DNA of 64,000 nucleotides. Source: Saprospiraceae bacterium. Its GTDB lineage: Bacteria; Bacteroidota; Bacteroidia; Chitinophagales; Saprospiraceae. The translations under genes were made by a program, and so were the position numbers. The stretch is from assembly GCA_016717265.1 (NCBI GenBank), contig JADKFX010000001.1:744001-808000 (forward strand), given 5' to 3'. A model generated the notes under the pieces. That model was not told the origin of the DNA. It searched no databases and saw nothing but the letters and a program-made list of their open reading frames with translations. Below are positions 45,952-54,223 of this stretch, piece by piece. Each line of letters begins with the position of its first letter. Within the stretch, counting starts at the first letter, position 1.

Positions 45952-47082
45952 TTATTCATTCAAAAAATCGAAATAGTTTTCCTGATGAATAAGGTGGGTA
46001 ACTGCTTCAGGGTAAGCTTTAAGGAATGGTTTGGGGAATGTGACTTTTCGATCTGGATTCCACTTGAATTCAAAAGCAAGGAGTTTGCCATCAAACTCTT
46101 CGAGGTAATCAATTTCGCGGCTTTCGGTGGTTCGCCAAAAATAGCGGAGTGTGTAGGATCGATTTCTTTGCAACCATTTCATTCTTTCACTGATGAGGAA
46201 ATTTTCCCAAAGCTTACCAGTGTCTGTTCGTGATGGAAGTAATGCATAATTTCCAAGAATGGCGTTTCGGATTCCATTATCATAAAAATAAATCTTGCGG
46301 CTTTTGGTCAGTTCGTTTCGAAGGTTTCTGCTATAAGCAGGCAGACGAAAAACCACGAAGGACTTTTCAAGTAAATTCAGATAACGCTGCACGGTCAACT
46401 GATCACTTCCAATAGTTTTCGCTAATTCATTGTATGACACCTCATTGCCGACCTGAAGGGATAGCGCTTTGAGAAGTTGCTCTATCATTTCGGGTTTTCG
46501 CACATCATGAAATGTGAAAATATCTTTGTACAAATAACTATTGGATAATCCCTTTAGAAGTTCGACTTCTTTACCTGGATTGCTTACTACTTCCGGATAC
46601 ATACCAAAAATAAGCCTGTTATAAAGCAATCGTTTTTCATCTAGAATGCCATGATGCCTTGCCATTTCGGTTGTTGAAAGAGGAAGCATCAGGTATTCAA
46701 ACTTGCGACCTGTTAGAGGTTCATTGATTTCATTTGACAACTCAAATGCCGAAGATCCAGTGACCACGATCTGTACATCTTTGATCTTGTCAGCAAATAG
46801 CTTGAGTGTAAGTCCGATATTTTTAACGCGTTGCGCTTCGTCAATTAGAACCAGGGTGGCATCTCCAATCAGGTTCTTCAGAGCAGTTGATGTGGTATTT
46901 GTCAACAGTGAACGTATGTCTGACTCATCGCAATCCAGGAGGATATACTTTCGGTCGGTTTGCTTTGCCAGTTGAGCCAACAATGTAGATTTCCCTGCTT
47001 GTCTGGGCCCCATGATTATGATTGCCTTTCCATGTCCAATTTTGGATTGGACTTCCTCAATTAAGATTCTGTTGATAAACAT
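45952..47082 (-). CDS. AAA ATPase with DUF4143 domain
   Basis: This 376-residue cytoplasmic protein has a Walker A motif (GPRQAGKSTLL, about residues 25-35), Walker B (LVLIDEAQRV) and a sensor-like VVTGSSAFELS. After a winged-helix region (about 200-255, NELAKTIGSDQLTVQRYL) comes the DUF4143 PD-(D/E)XK-like part with ESREIDYLEEFDGKLLAFEFKW, which holds D/E-x-K-type residues. These proteins are widespread, often horizontally moved singletons of unknown role. It sits on the opposite strand between caspase copy 9 (5 bp away) and the caspase remnant at 47631, so it probably inserted into the array. Confidence 0.88.
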   Translation of the reverse strand: MFINRILIEEVQSKIGHGKAIIIMGPRQAGKSTLLAQLAKQTDRKYILLDCDESDIRSLLTNTTSTALKNLIGDATLVLIDEAQRVKNIGLTLKLFADKIKDVQIVVTGSSAFELSNEINEPLTGRKFEYLMLPLSTTEMARHHGILDEKRLLYNRLIFGMYPEVVSNPGKEVELLKGLSNSYLYKDIFTFHDVRKPEMIEQLLKALSLQVGNEVSYNELAKTIGSDQLTVQRYLNLLEKSFVVFRLPAYSRNLRNELTKSRKIYFYDNGIRNAILGNYALLPSRTDTGKLWENFLISERMKWLQRNRSYTLRYFWRTTESREIDYLEEFDGKLLAFEFKWNPDRKVTFPKPFLKAYPEAVTHLIHQENYFDFLNE

Positions 47083-47630
47083 GAGGCTTAAATTTTGTAC
47101 AAATATAGCATTTTATCGAGTATAATCAGAAAATATGGATATAATATATGATTATAATCTAATTAAATTGATTAAAATACAAGGAATTAAAATTTGGTAT
47201 TTTGGAATTACCTTTAATTTTGACCATTAATCACTGATTTTCAACTTTCCACTAAATATAAATTTTCGATTTCAAATCAATGGTAACCTAATCCCATTCT
47301 AAGTATTTGTAAAACATATAACTAGAAAATATTAAAACTTCAATCAAGGATAAAAAAGGTCAATCTTATTTAGGAATCTACATTCATTGGTACAGGTGGA
47401 TTATCTTGTGAAGAGTTTTTAAAAATCAAACCGATTGAATTGTTTTGAAAAATGGCATTTCAATAAACAATGGTTTGAACATTATTATCAATGAAAGTTG
47501 CCAGCGAACTGATGATAACTTTGAAATGTACTTTTAAATAGAAATCTTTTTTTAAACAATTAACAACTAAAAGTTCGACTAGCTTATTATAAAACAACTG
47601 ATGACTATTTTTTTACTTTAAGGATAAAAA
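47083..47630. other. Intergenic region without recognisable gene
   Basis: These 548 bp of AT-rich DNA lie between the DUF4143 gene and the caspase remnant. I searched for decayed caspase or TPR sequence and found none I could defend. Apart from the ATPase promoter at the left end, I see nothing in it. Confidence 0.5.
47100..47107 (-). promoter_or_regulatory. -7 promoter element (TATATTTG) of the DUF4143 ATPase
   Basis: The minus strand reads TATATTTG, matching TAnnTTTG, 17 bp before the ATPase start codon. The gene therefore brings its own promoter. Confidence 0.45.
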
Positions 47631-47974
47631 ATGAAAAACAAGATTTTAATTTTCACAATTACTTTTTTTGTTTCTGCAATTTCAGCACAACAACCTGTCC
47701 CGAATTCGAATTCGGTAAAAGGTGCAACTCCCATCCAAACTCAAAACTCATCCAGCAACTTCGTTGGGGACAGGAAACTCAATACTCAAAACTCCATTAT
47801 GCTGTCGTTGTCGGCATCTCCAATTATCAAGATCCTGCCATTCCTGATTTTCGTTTTGCAGATCAAGATGCAGAAGCGTTTGCGAATTATTTAAGATCGA
47901 ATTCAGGATGTAAATTGGATGTTGATCATCTAAAAGTATTATTAAATAATTGTTTCGTTTTAAACAAATTGTAA
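47631..47974 (+). pseudogene. Truncated, frameshifted caspase-TPR remnant
   Basis: The first frame gives a signal peptide (ILIFTITFFVSAISAQQ) and KGATPI, the mature start of the array family. At about 47794 the frame shifts by one base; CAT at 47795 begins HYAVVVGISNYQDPAIPDFRF, followed by ADQDAEAFANYLRSN and DVDHLKVLLNN, the start of the caspase domain. It then runs out of homology and stops at 47972-47974. The catalytic His and Cys region, middle domain and TPRs are all missing. A single deleted C (AACTCC for AACTCCC) explains the shift. Even without it the gene would be only a stub, so this is a real remnant and not only a sequencing artefact. Confidence 0.85.
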
Positions 47975-48049
47975 CGATTTAATATAATTGGAAAGAGCTA
48001 AATTTTATGCTTAAAGAATGTAGTACTATAAAAAATGGATTAAAATTTA

Positions 48050-48228
48050 TTAATCCATTGATTTTTTAGTCAAAAATGTACCCCATTTAATTACTTCATT
48101 TTCTTTACCAAGTATAAAAATTAATTTGTCATAAATCAAGATACTTCCTTGAGCGGTTTCTACCATTTTTTGTGGATTTCCATATTGCATTTCAAGCTCA
48201 GACAAATTACTTCCGATTCCAATTTTTT
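48050..48228 (-). other. Out-of-frame C-terminal part of the M48 peptidase (BamE-like)
   Basis: The alternate minus frame after the A6/T6 homopolymer reads IGIGSNLSELEMQYGNPQK, then MVETAQGSILIYDKLIFIL and a short end to the TAA at 48050-48052. The GSNLSELEMQYGNPQK pattern resembles the SmpA/BamE-type motif (G-x-S-x-x-E-x-x-x-x-x-G-x-P). Adding one A to the run joins it smoothly to ...KVQTNKK of the main frame. It is either a sequencing error, a slippage site or a recent mutation. Confidence 0.75.
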
Positions 48229-49737
48229 ATTTGTTTGAACTTTGCAAGTTGGTTTGGTCATCATAAAGTAATTAATGTCTCTGGAATCATTGTTCATATT
48301 AAATAGTATAGTATAATCCAAACTGTCTTCATAAAATTGATAAAGCGTGTATTTTGGATTTAGTTTTATAACTTTTTCTGAATTAAAAACAGGTTCACTT
48401 GAAAAAGAATTTAAATTTTGTTTTTGAATCGAAATGAATTCTTTTGATAAATTTCGTTTAACAATAATCGAATCTATTTTACCAAAACGCAATATATTTA
48501 AATTGTCCGTTGCAAGTTTACTACCTACTCGTATAGCACTTTCAAATAAAGCTACTGCTCGATTCGTATCTCCGGCATTTGATTTCAGAATTCCCAGTAA
48601 AATATTTGCATCTACTGCAGTTTTTGCAAATTTATTTTGTTGTGCTTTTAGCATAGCTTCTTGTTCGACAAAAAAGCTAGCCCGAATAGTATCACCCAAG
48701 AGTGCTAATGCAGCTGCTTTATTAAGGTATGCAGGTGCATAATTTATATCCATACTGATTGCAGCATCAAAATGACGGATCGATTGTTGCAACAATGCCT
48801 CCCGTGCTTTTTTACTATTGGCATCCCGCGAACCCATGGATTCTAATTCTAATTCGAAGACGTATTTAAATTTAAGTTCTTTTGAATCAAAATATTGCAA
48901 TGCATTTTGTAATGCAACAACACCTAAATTGTTAAAAATCTCCCGACTTTGAAATTGCATCAAGATAAATGTATAATATTCTGCCGCCTCTTCATATTTT
49001 CCAATAGCAGAAAGCAAATTTGCCATTTCAAACACCTCCACGAGTGCTGCGATCTTTTTTGTACTTCTTTTTGCTAATTCGATTCGGTCTTGTAATGAGG
49101 GGTATCCTTTCAATTGGTCTGAAAGTTTGTATTCCTTATATAGCTGAATAATAATTGAATCTGCTTTTTCAAACATACCATAACCAGCAGAATAAGCAAG
49201 AAAGCCACCTAGATAATCCGCTTCGGTTTCATTTGCTGTTTGATCATGAAATTTTTCCATTTCTTGTCCGATCTGTAAATCGGAATAAGCATACGCGAAA
49301 TTATTTCTCCATGCATGCTTTTCATAGTAATGTGTTAATTCATGTCCTAGTAGAAATGCAATCGCAGCATCTCCATATTGTAAGCATGCTTTATAGGCTT
49401 TTTCTTCAATAACTATTTCAAGTTTATTGTAATCTATACTTGCTACTCTGGATACTTCTTTTCTTAGAAATAGTTTTGGTACAGGATATCTAAAATCACC
49501 TCGTGCATTTACAAGTTTATTATATATTTTAAGAATTCTTTCAAAATCTTCGTTTCGTATATTGTTTGTTGAAGAAGTTGGTACATTTTGTTCTGTTTGA
49601 ACTATAGGCAATGTGGATAATGTAGATTCCTGAGCAAATAGTAGTATATTCCATAGGCAAATAAAGCATATAATGGTAAATTTAATTTTAGTATTTAGCA
49701 AATTTAAATGCATTAAATTTTCAAAGTATTTTTTCAT
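48160..49737 (-). CDS. Secreted M48-family metallopeptidase with TPR (frameshifted 3' end)
   Basis: Predicted exported zinc peptidase with a signal peptide ending ILLFAQ. The M48 domain has the zinc motif HELTH and the third ligand Glu in NETEADYLGGF. A helical TPR region follows (for example HFDAAISMDINYAPAYLNKAA), then a C-terminal domain. The last 23 residues in this frame (from KKLESEV) are out of frame: a one-base shift in the T6 run at 48223-48228 would restore a longer conserved-looking tail ending at 48050 (see next entry). The gene sits between the caspase remnant and the metacaspase gene. The substrate is unknown; Bacteroidota M48-TPR proteins of the BepA/LoiP type act in envelope quality control. 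Confidence 0.82.
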   Translation of the reverse strand: MKKYFENLMHLNLLNTKIKFTIICFICLWNILLFAQESTLSTLPIVQTEQNVPTSSTNNIRNEDFERILKIYNKLVNARGDFRYPVPKLFLRKEVSRVASIDYNKLEIVIEEKAYKACLQYGDAAIAFLLGHELTHYYEKHAWRNNFAYAYSDLQIGQEMEKFHDQTANETEADYLGGFLAYSAGYGMFEKADSIIIQLYKEYKLSDQLKGYPSLQDRIELAKRSTKKIAALVEVFEMANLLSAIGKYEEAAEYYTFILMQFQSREIFNNLGVVALQNALQYFDSKELKFKYVFELELESMGSRDANSKKAREALLQQSIRHFDAAISMDINYAPAYLNKAAALALLGDTIRASFFVEQEAMLKAQQNKFAKTAVDANILLGILKSNAGDTNRAVALFESAIRVGSKLATDNLNILRFGKIDSIIVKRNLSKEFISIQKQNLNSFSSEPVFNSEKVIKLNPKYTLYQFYEDSLDYTILFNMNNDSRDINYFMMTKPTCKVQTNKKLESEVICLSLKCNMEIHKKW

Positions 49738-49811
49738 TTAATTCATAATTTTGAATGATTAAACGCGCAATTTTAAATTCTCTTTGTAAACTCCGGGTGT
49801 AAATTGTTAAA

Positions 49812-51797
49812 TTATTTTTCTATCAAAAAATGTAAGGAAAAAATGTTTACCTGTCCTGCCGGTAAACTAGCGTTTGTTGCACCCCGTGTTTTAGACTCAT
49901 AAAAGCTTTGGCTAAACAATTTTTCAAATGGGTCCTGGTCTTTATCAGATCCTTGTGTAATACTTCTTCGTTGAGCAAGCGGTCTTAAATTTATTGGATT
50001 TCTTGTAGCTATTAATTTAAATAATTCTTGTCCTAACGGTGGTTCAATTATAAATGAAGTGGGTATTATAAAGTTTGATCCTGGACTTAAATAGTAGTCT
50101 GCTGGAGATTCATTTGCTTTAGGAAACAAAACATTCGTTTTATTATTTGGTTGTATGTCTAGTAAGGTATAATATGCAGGTTTCGTACCTGTATTTGTCA
50201 CTTGAATTTTTACAACATCCCCAAGTTTTAATTTAATATTTCCTAAATGGTCTTTAAGGCTATCTCTTGAAAATATTTCCGAAACTTTAATTCCTCCTCT
50301 AGAAACTAGCAATAGATCAAAAACTAATTTTATTTGTTTATTTTCCTGTGTTAACTTTCGAATATATTGAGATTGACCAAATTGTGTTATGGCTGCGTTT
50401 AATTTATAAAAAAGGTCGTTTCTTGATGATGTTTTTTTGATTCGTGTAATTTGTATATCGTGTTTGGTAATCAGCGCAAAGTCATTGTTGTCTTCAATTA
50501 AAATTAGATCCGGATTCTCTGAAACTTTATTAAGATAGGGCAATGCAAATAGTTCCTCGAAAAGTGTTGAGTCAATGAAAGTAAATTCACCTTTTAGTTG
50601 CAGGTCGATTTTAAGATCTCCAAAATTTTCTTCTTTTACTATAACCCAGGCTTGTTGGCAATCTTCAGAACGAAGGCCATCGGGAATTTCTACTTTTGAA
50701 CTGCTGCCAGAGGATTCTTTTACAGTCCCAATTGCAATAGGTCTTGCATTTTTTGGGTCTCTGGTTTCCGGAGGATAAAATCCAACAATTGTGCCAGGTG
50801 TAATGCCATTTAAAAATCCTGCATCTACAATAACATTATTATTATTTTGCCATTCTTTAACTAAATAGTAATTAGGGGTTCCAAGAAATTTTCCACCTAA
50901 TATGGGCTGGTTTAATTGTCCGGAGGCCTCCGGTATTTGATTATTTATATGCATTCCAATGATGATGCGGATTCTATCAAATAATTGTTGGTAACTTGAG
51001 CCAGCACTGATTGAATTCATTGCTTTGCTAAATGCATAACTTAATGCGCCATAATTTTTGCCGTCTTCTGCTTGGATTTCGTAATTCAGTTGAGATGCTA
51101 TCGAACCAAAAAACGAGACCATGGATGCCATTTTAGTTTCATTTACAATGCTCGATTCCGATTGATTTTGGTCTTGCTTTGCTAATTTTAATTGTTTTTT
51201 ATAGCCTTCTTGCTCTAACGGAAAATCAGTGCCTCTGGCACAGCCAATATGACGAGTTGAAGTTCCCGAGTGACAGGCATCGATAGTTGTTAGTAAATGT
51301 CCTTTCGAACCAAGCTTTAAACGAATTTTTGAAAATATTACCTGTATTTCATCATCTAGTAAATGGTTTTCACCTTCATATAGGCCCGGAACAAATTCCA
51401 TAAAAGCATCGTATGGAACCAGGGCTTCATCGTATCCATCCAATTCATCGCTATTTAAATCTTGAACTTGCTGACCATGTCCTGAAAAATGGAAATAGGC
51501 AATATCACCTGGTTTAAGTGAATTTAAAAAATCATCTTCAAGAGTACTTACTATCTTTTTCTTAGTGGCAGACTCCTCTTTTATAATTTTAATATCCGAT
51601 TCTTTAAAGCCAAGTTTCAATAAGGCATTTTCAATTAATGGAAGATCATTTACCGAATTTATACTCCTGAATCCTGAATTCTGTGGATAGTTTGAAATTG
51701 CCACTACCAACGCTTTTTTTTGTTGTGCGGTTCCATTTAAAAGTGGGAATAGAAAGCTCCCAAAAAGTAGAAATCTATATAAAACATGAAATCGCAT
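49812..51797 (-). CDS. Secreted metacaspase-like (C14) protein with DUF4384 domain
   Basis: This 661-residue exported caspase-fold protein is distinct from the array family. The signal peptide ends LLNGTAQQ. The caspase domain has His107 in HFSGHGQQ and Cys175 in TIDACHSGTSTR, with the metacaspase-type DGYDEALVPYD between them. Residues of about 310-380 look like a beta domain. Residues of about 520-610 match DUF4384 (GDVVKIQVTNTGTKPAYYT and the LFPKANESP region). There are no TPRs. The C-terminus contains a palindrome-encoded LPAGQVN. DUF4384-caspase proteins are common in Bacteroidota and Proteobacteria, but their substrates are unknown. It is transcribed away from the dead caspase gene at 52160. 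Confidence 0.88.
   Translation of the reverse strand: MRFHVLYRFLLFGSFLFPLLNGTAQQKKALVVAISNYPQNSGFRSINSVNDLPLIENALLKLGFKESDIKIIKEESATKKKIVSTLEDDFLNSLKPGDIAYFHFSGHGQQVQDLNSDELDGYDEALVPYDAFMEFVPGLYEGENHLLDDEIQVIFSKIRLKLGSKGHLLTTIDACHSGTSTRHIGCARGTDFPLEQEGYKKQLKLAKQDQNQSESSIVNETKMASMVSFFGSIASQLNYEIQAEDGKNYGALSYAFSKAMNSISAGSSYQQLFDRIRIIIGMHINNQIPEASGQLNQPILGGKFLGTPNYYLVKEWQNNNNVIVDAGFLNGITPGTIVGFYPPETRDPKNARPIAIGTVKESSGSSSKVEIPDGLRSEDCQQAWVIVKEENFGDLKIDLQLKGEFTFIDSTLFEELFALPYLNKVSENPDLILIEDNNDFALITKHDIQITRIKKTSSRNDLFYKLNAAITQFGQSQYIRKLTQENKQIKLVFDLLLVSRGGIKVSEIFSRDSLKDHLGNIKLKLGDVVKIQVTNTGTKPAYYTLLDIQPNNKTNVLFPKANESPADYYLSPGSNFIIPTSFIIEPPLGQELFKLIATRNPINLRPLAQRRSITQGSDKDQDPFEKLFSQSFYESKTRGATNASLPAGQVNIFSLHFLIEK
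49845..49867. repeat. Inverted repeat inside the metacaspase 3' coding end
   Basis: GTTTACC at 49845-49851 and GGTAAAC at 49861-49867 form a perfect 7-bp inverted repeat around a GC-rich 9-bp loop (TGTCCTGCC). On the minus strand it encodes LPAGQVN. Its loop resembles part of the palindrome in copy 9, which also encodes LPAG. Confidence 0.5.
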
Positions 51798-51838
51798 GGG
51801 ATCTATATTGTGAAGCAGATAAGAACTACTTTAGCTGT

Positions 51839-51846
51839 CAAAATTA
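51839..51846 (-). promoter_or_regulatory. -7 promoter element (TAATTTTG) of the metacaspase gene
   Basis: The minus strand reads TAATTTTG, matching TAnnTTTG, 41 bp before the metacaspase start codon. Confidence 0.4.
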
Positions 51847-52140
51847 GTAAAATTATTCATCAAAAGGTAAACAAATTTGAATTTAAAAAAAGGGAGGTCT
51901 CATAGTTTTAAAAACCCGGTTTAGAAGCGGTATCTGATTTTCTTAAAGAAATACCTTAATTCAGGATTCGTTATCAGAAGTAAGTTCCTTATTTATGGAT
52001 TGAATTTAAAATACCTGGCTGAATTTATTTCTGCTTACCAAATTTTATATCATTTAACTGATAACAAAATGCCTGTTTTTAGATTCATAAATGGGATTTG
52101 TAATTTTTTAATAAACTTATAGATTTCCTAAATAATTATG

Positions 52141-52148
52141 TAGTTTTG
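52141..52148 (+). promoter_or_regulatory. -7 promoter element (TAGTTTTG) of the degenerate caspase-TPR gene
   Basis: TAGTTTTG matches TAnnTTTG and ends 11 bp before the ATG at 52160, implying a very short leader. Confidence 0.45.
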
Positions 52149-52159
52149 TTCTTAACGCA

Positions 52160-54073
52160 ATGCCAATGTATAAGATTTATTCTTTGCTATTCTTATTTGT
52201 TTTGAGCAGTGCGATTTCTTTTTTCTTTGAATCCTGGAATCCAATAGTAGCACAAACTAAAGAATCCATAGGTGCAAGATATGCATTGGTTGTTGGGATT
52301 TCCCATTATCAAGACCCGGAAATTCCCGATTTGACTACAGCACATCGGGATGCAGAACTATTTGCTAGCTACCTGCGCAACCAATTGAATGTAAGAATAG
52401 AAGATGAAAATTTATTATTAATTACAAACGAGCAAGCAACTGCAGCGAGGGTTGCAACTGCTTTGGATTGGCTATTTGAGAACAGACGTCCGAATGATAC
52501 TGTGATTCTTTATTTTGCAGGATATGGAATGGAGCGCAATCAAACTACCATACCGGCTTCAAAACTTTATTTTTATGATACGCCTCTGGGTATGAACCAG
52601 GTCGGTTCGTTTGATTTGTTTTTTCAATTTCAATCCTTTATTAAAAGCAGAAAATCAGCATTTCAATTATTTGCGAATTTTTATCCTTTGGTAGTGTCTT
52701 CTGAGCTTAGAAATGATTCAATCCCGTTTTTAGGAATTGATAAGCTTGAGAAACCTTTTAAAAATTCAATTTACTTGAATACGATTCATGAAAAAACTTT
52801 TCATCTAAGTTTTAAAGAACTTTCAGATGCTAAACTTAGTATGAATGATTTAGTTTTGGATGGACTCCTTGGTTTAGCTGATAAAAATATGGATCGAGTT
52901 GTTACTTTAAAAGAACTGGATAGCTATTTAAAGCAACAAACAATTATTGAAGAATATTGGCCTGGTTTATTATTTGTAGCCTGTTCGCCAAAAATGAAAT
53001 TATTAAATGTGATCCAAGCTAAGAATGCCACTAAATTGAAAACTGCGAGTACGTATCTACCATCTATGTTGCAATTTGAAATTAGTTCAAAAGAGAATGT
53101 AGTATTACAGAAAGTCTCTGATAAAAACCGTTTGCTTTTTCAAGATTTTATTGTGGCTATAAAACTGGGTCATTTACTGGAGCCAAAGGATCGCAATGCC
53201 GCCAATTTAGCAGATGCATTGTTAGCACAGCAAGAATTTGCTTCCATTTATACTGACATCCGGAGGAAATTGAGTGCTGCTTTTCAAGATGAATCGCAAC
53301 AGGCTTTAAATGCATATTTGAATTCGGATTCCAGAGAATTAATTAAAAGACAGAAAGGAAGCGAGCTTTATAAATTATATCCTGAATATTTAAAACGAGC
53401 ACTGGATCTTTTAGGTAAACAACATTTTATGGGTCCGATTTTAAAGGCAAAGCAACTCTATTTTGAAGGACTGATAAAGCGATTTGAAGGACAGCGCAGT
53501 AAGGATTTCAGTTTGATTGAGGCGGCCTTAGAGTTGCAGTTACATGCAAGGTCATTTGAACATGAAGCAGCATTTATTTACAATGAAATAGCCATTAATT
53601 TCCGAATTTTAGGCAAGAAGGTAGAAGCGCAAAAGAATTTTGAATTTGCAATTGAGAATGCACCCAATTGGAGTATACCCTTTTCCAATTATGCACAGCT
53701 TTATATTGAGGATGACCTTTCAAAAGCATTGCGTATTGCAAAGCATGCTATTCGCTTAAGCCCGAGAAATAGTTATGCTTACAATGTTGAAGCTTTAGTT
53801 TATTTAAAATCCAAGGATTATATAAGAGCGGAAGCATCCTTTTTGCAAGCTATTAAATTGGACCCTTGTTACATTGATGCGTTTTATAATGTAGCCTGTA
53901 TTAAATCACTTAAACAAGATTATAAAGCTGCGAAAATATATTTGGAAAGTGCCATTAATTGTGGGTTTTCAGATATAGATTTTGCACGTGAAGATCCAGA
54001 TTTAGAATTATTTCGAAATCAAGTGGAATGGAATGAATTGTTGGGTAGTGTATTATTAAAAGATAAAAAATAA
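52160..54073 (+). CDS. Catalytically degenerate caspase-like TPR protein (pseudoenzyme)
   Basis: This 637-residue exported protein (signal peptide ending SWNPIVAQ) is clearly homologous to the array family: ARYALVVGISHYQDPEIPDL, AHRDAELFASYLR, an EF-hand-like loop DKNMDRVVTLKE (residues 241-252) and the middle-domain motif RRKLSAAFQDESQQALN. The catalytic His is Tyr122 (YFAGYGMER), and the segment that should be TDACRSG reads FANFYPLV, so the Cys is lost. The QPNEYSIEGEQWGGGRG block is also gone. It has three or four TPRs and ends WNELLGSVLLKDKK. The frame is intact and long, with its own promoter element, so it looks like a maintained pseudoprotease and not a decaying gene. Regulatory or scaffold function is inferred. 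Confidence 0.87.
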   Translation: MPMYKIYSLLFLFVLSSAISFFFESWNPIVAQTKESIGARYALVVGISHYQDPEIPDLTTAHRDAELFASYLRNQLNVRIEDENLLLITNEQATAARVATALDWLFENRRPNDTVILYFAGYGMERNQTTIPASKLYFYDTPLGMNQVGSFDLFFQFQSFIKSRKSAFQLFANFYPLVVSSELRNDSIPFLGIDKLEKPFKNSIYLNTIHEKTFHLSFKELSDAKLSMNDLVLDGLLGLADKNMDRVVTLKELDSYLKQQTIIEEYWPGLLFVACSPKMKLLNVIQAKNATKLKTASTYLPSMLQFEISSKENVVLQKVSDKNRLLFQDFIVAIKLGHLLEPKDRNAANLADALLAQQEFASIYTDIRRKLSAAFQDESQQALNAYLNSDSRELIKRQKGSELYKLYPEYLKRALDLLGKQHFMGPILKAKQLYFEGLIKRFEGQRSKDFSLIEAALELQLHARSFEHEAAFIYNEIAINFRILGKKVEAQKNFEFAIENAPNWSIPFSNYAQLYIEDDLSKALRIAKHAIRLSPRNSYAYNVEALVYLKSKDYIRAEASFLQAIKLDPCYIDAFYNVACIKSLKQDYKAAKIYLESAINCGFSDIDFAREDPDLELFRNQVEWNELLGSVLLKDKK

Positions 54074-54223
54074 AATGGCTTTCCTGATTTAAGCTTCTCT
54101 TATATTGTAAATCGTCAGCATAAAGTTGCAATTGTTTGGCATGCGAGCTAAGGTTTTGATATTCGGCGACTTCGAACTTGAAGTGAATCTGATCGGCCTA
54201 TAGAGTGTTTTGTTTTGTGTTTA

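Larger units (their letters stand above)
51798..52159. other. Divergent intergenic region with two promoter elements
   Basis: These 362 bp lie between the leftward metacaspase and the rightward dead caspase-TPR gene. Each side has a TAnnTTTG element (51839-51846 minus, 52141-52148 plus). I see no other feature. Confidence 0.5.

Noticed and set aside
52160..54073. Calling the degenerate caspase-like gene a pseudogene
   Set aside because: The frame is intact across its whole length with complete signal peptide, middle domain and TPRs; only the active site is lost.
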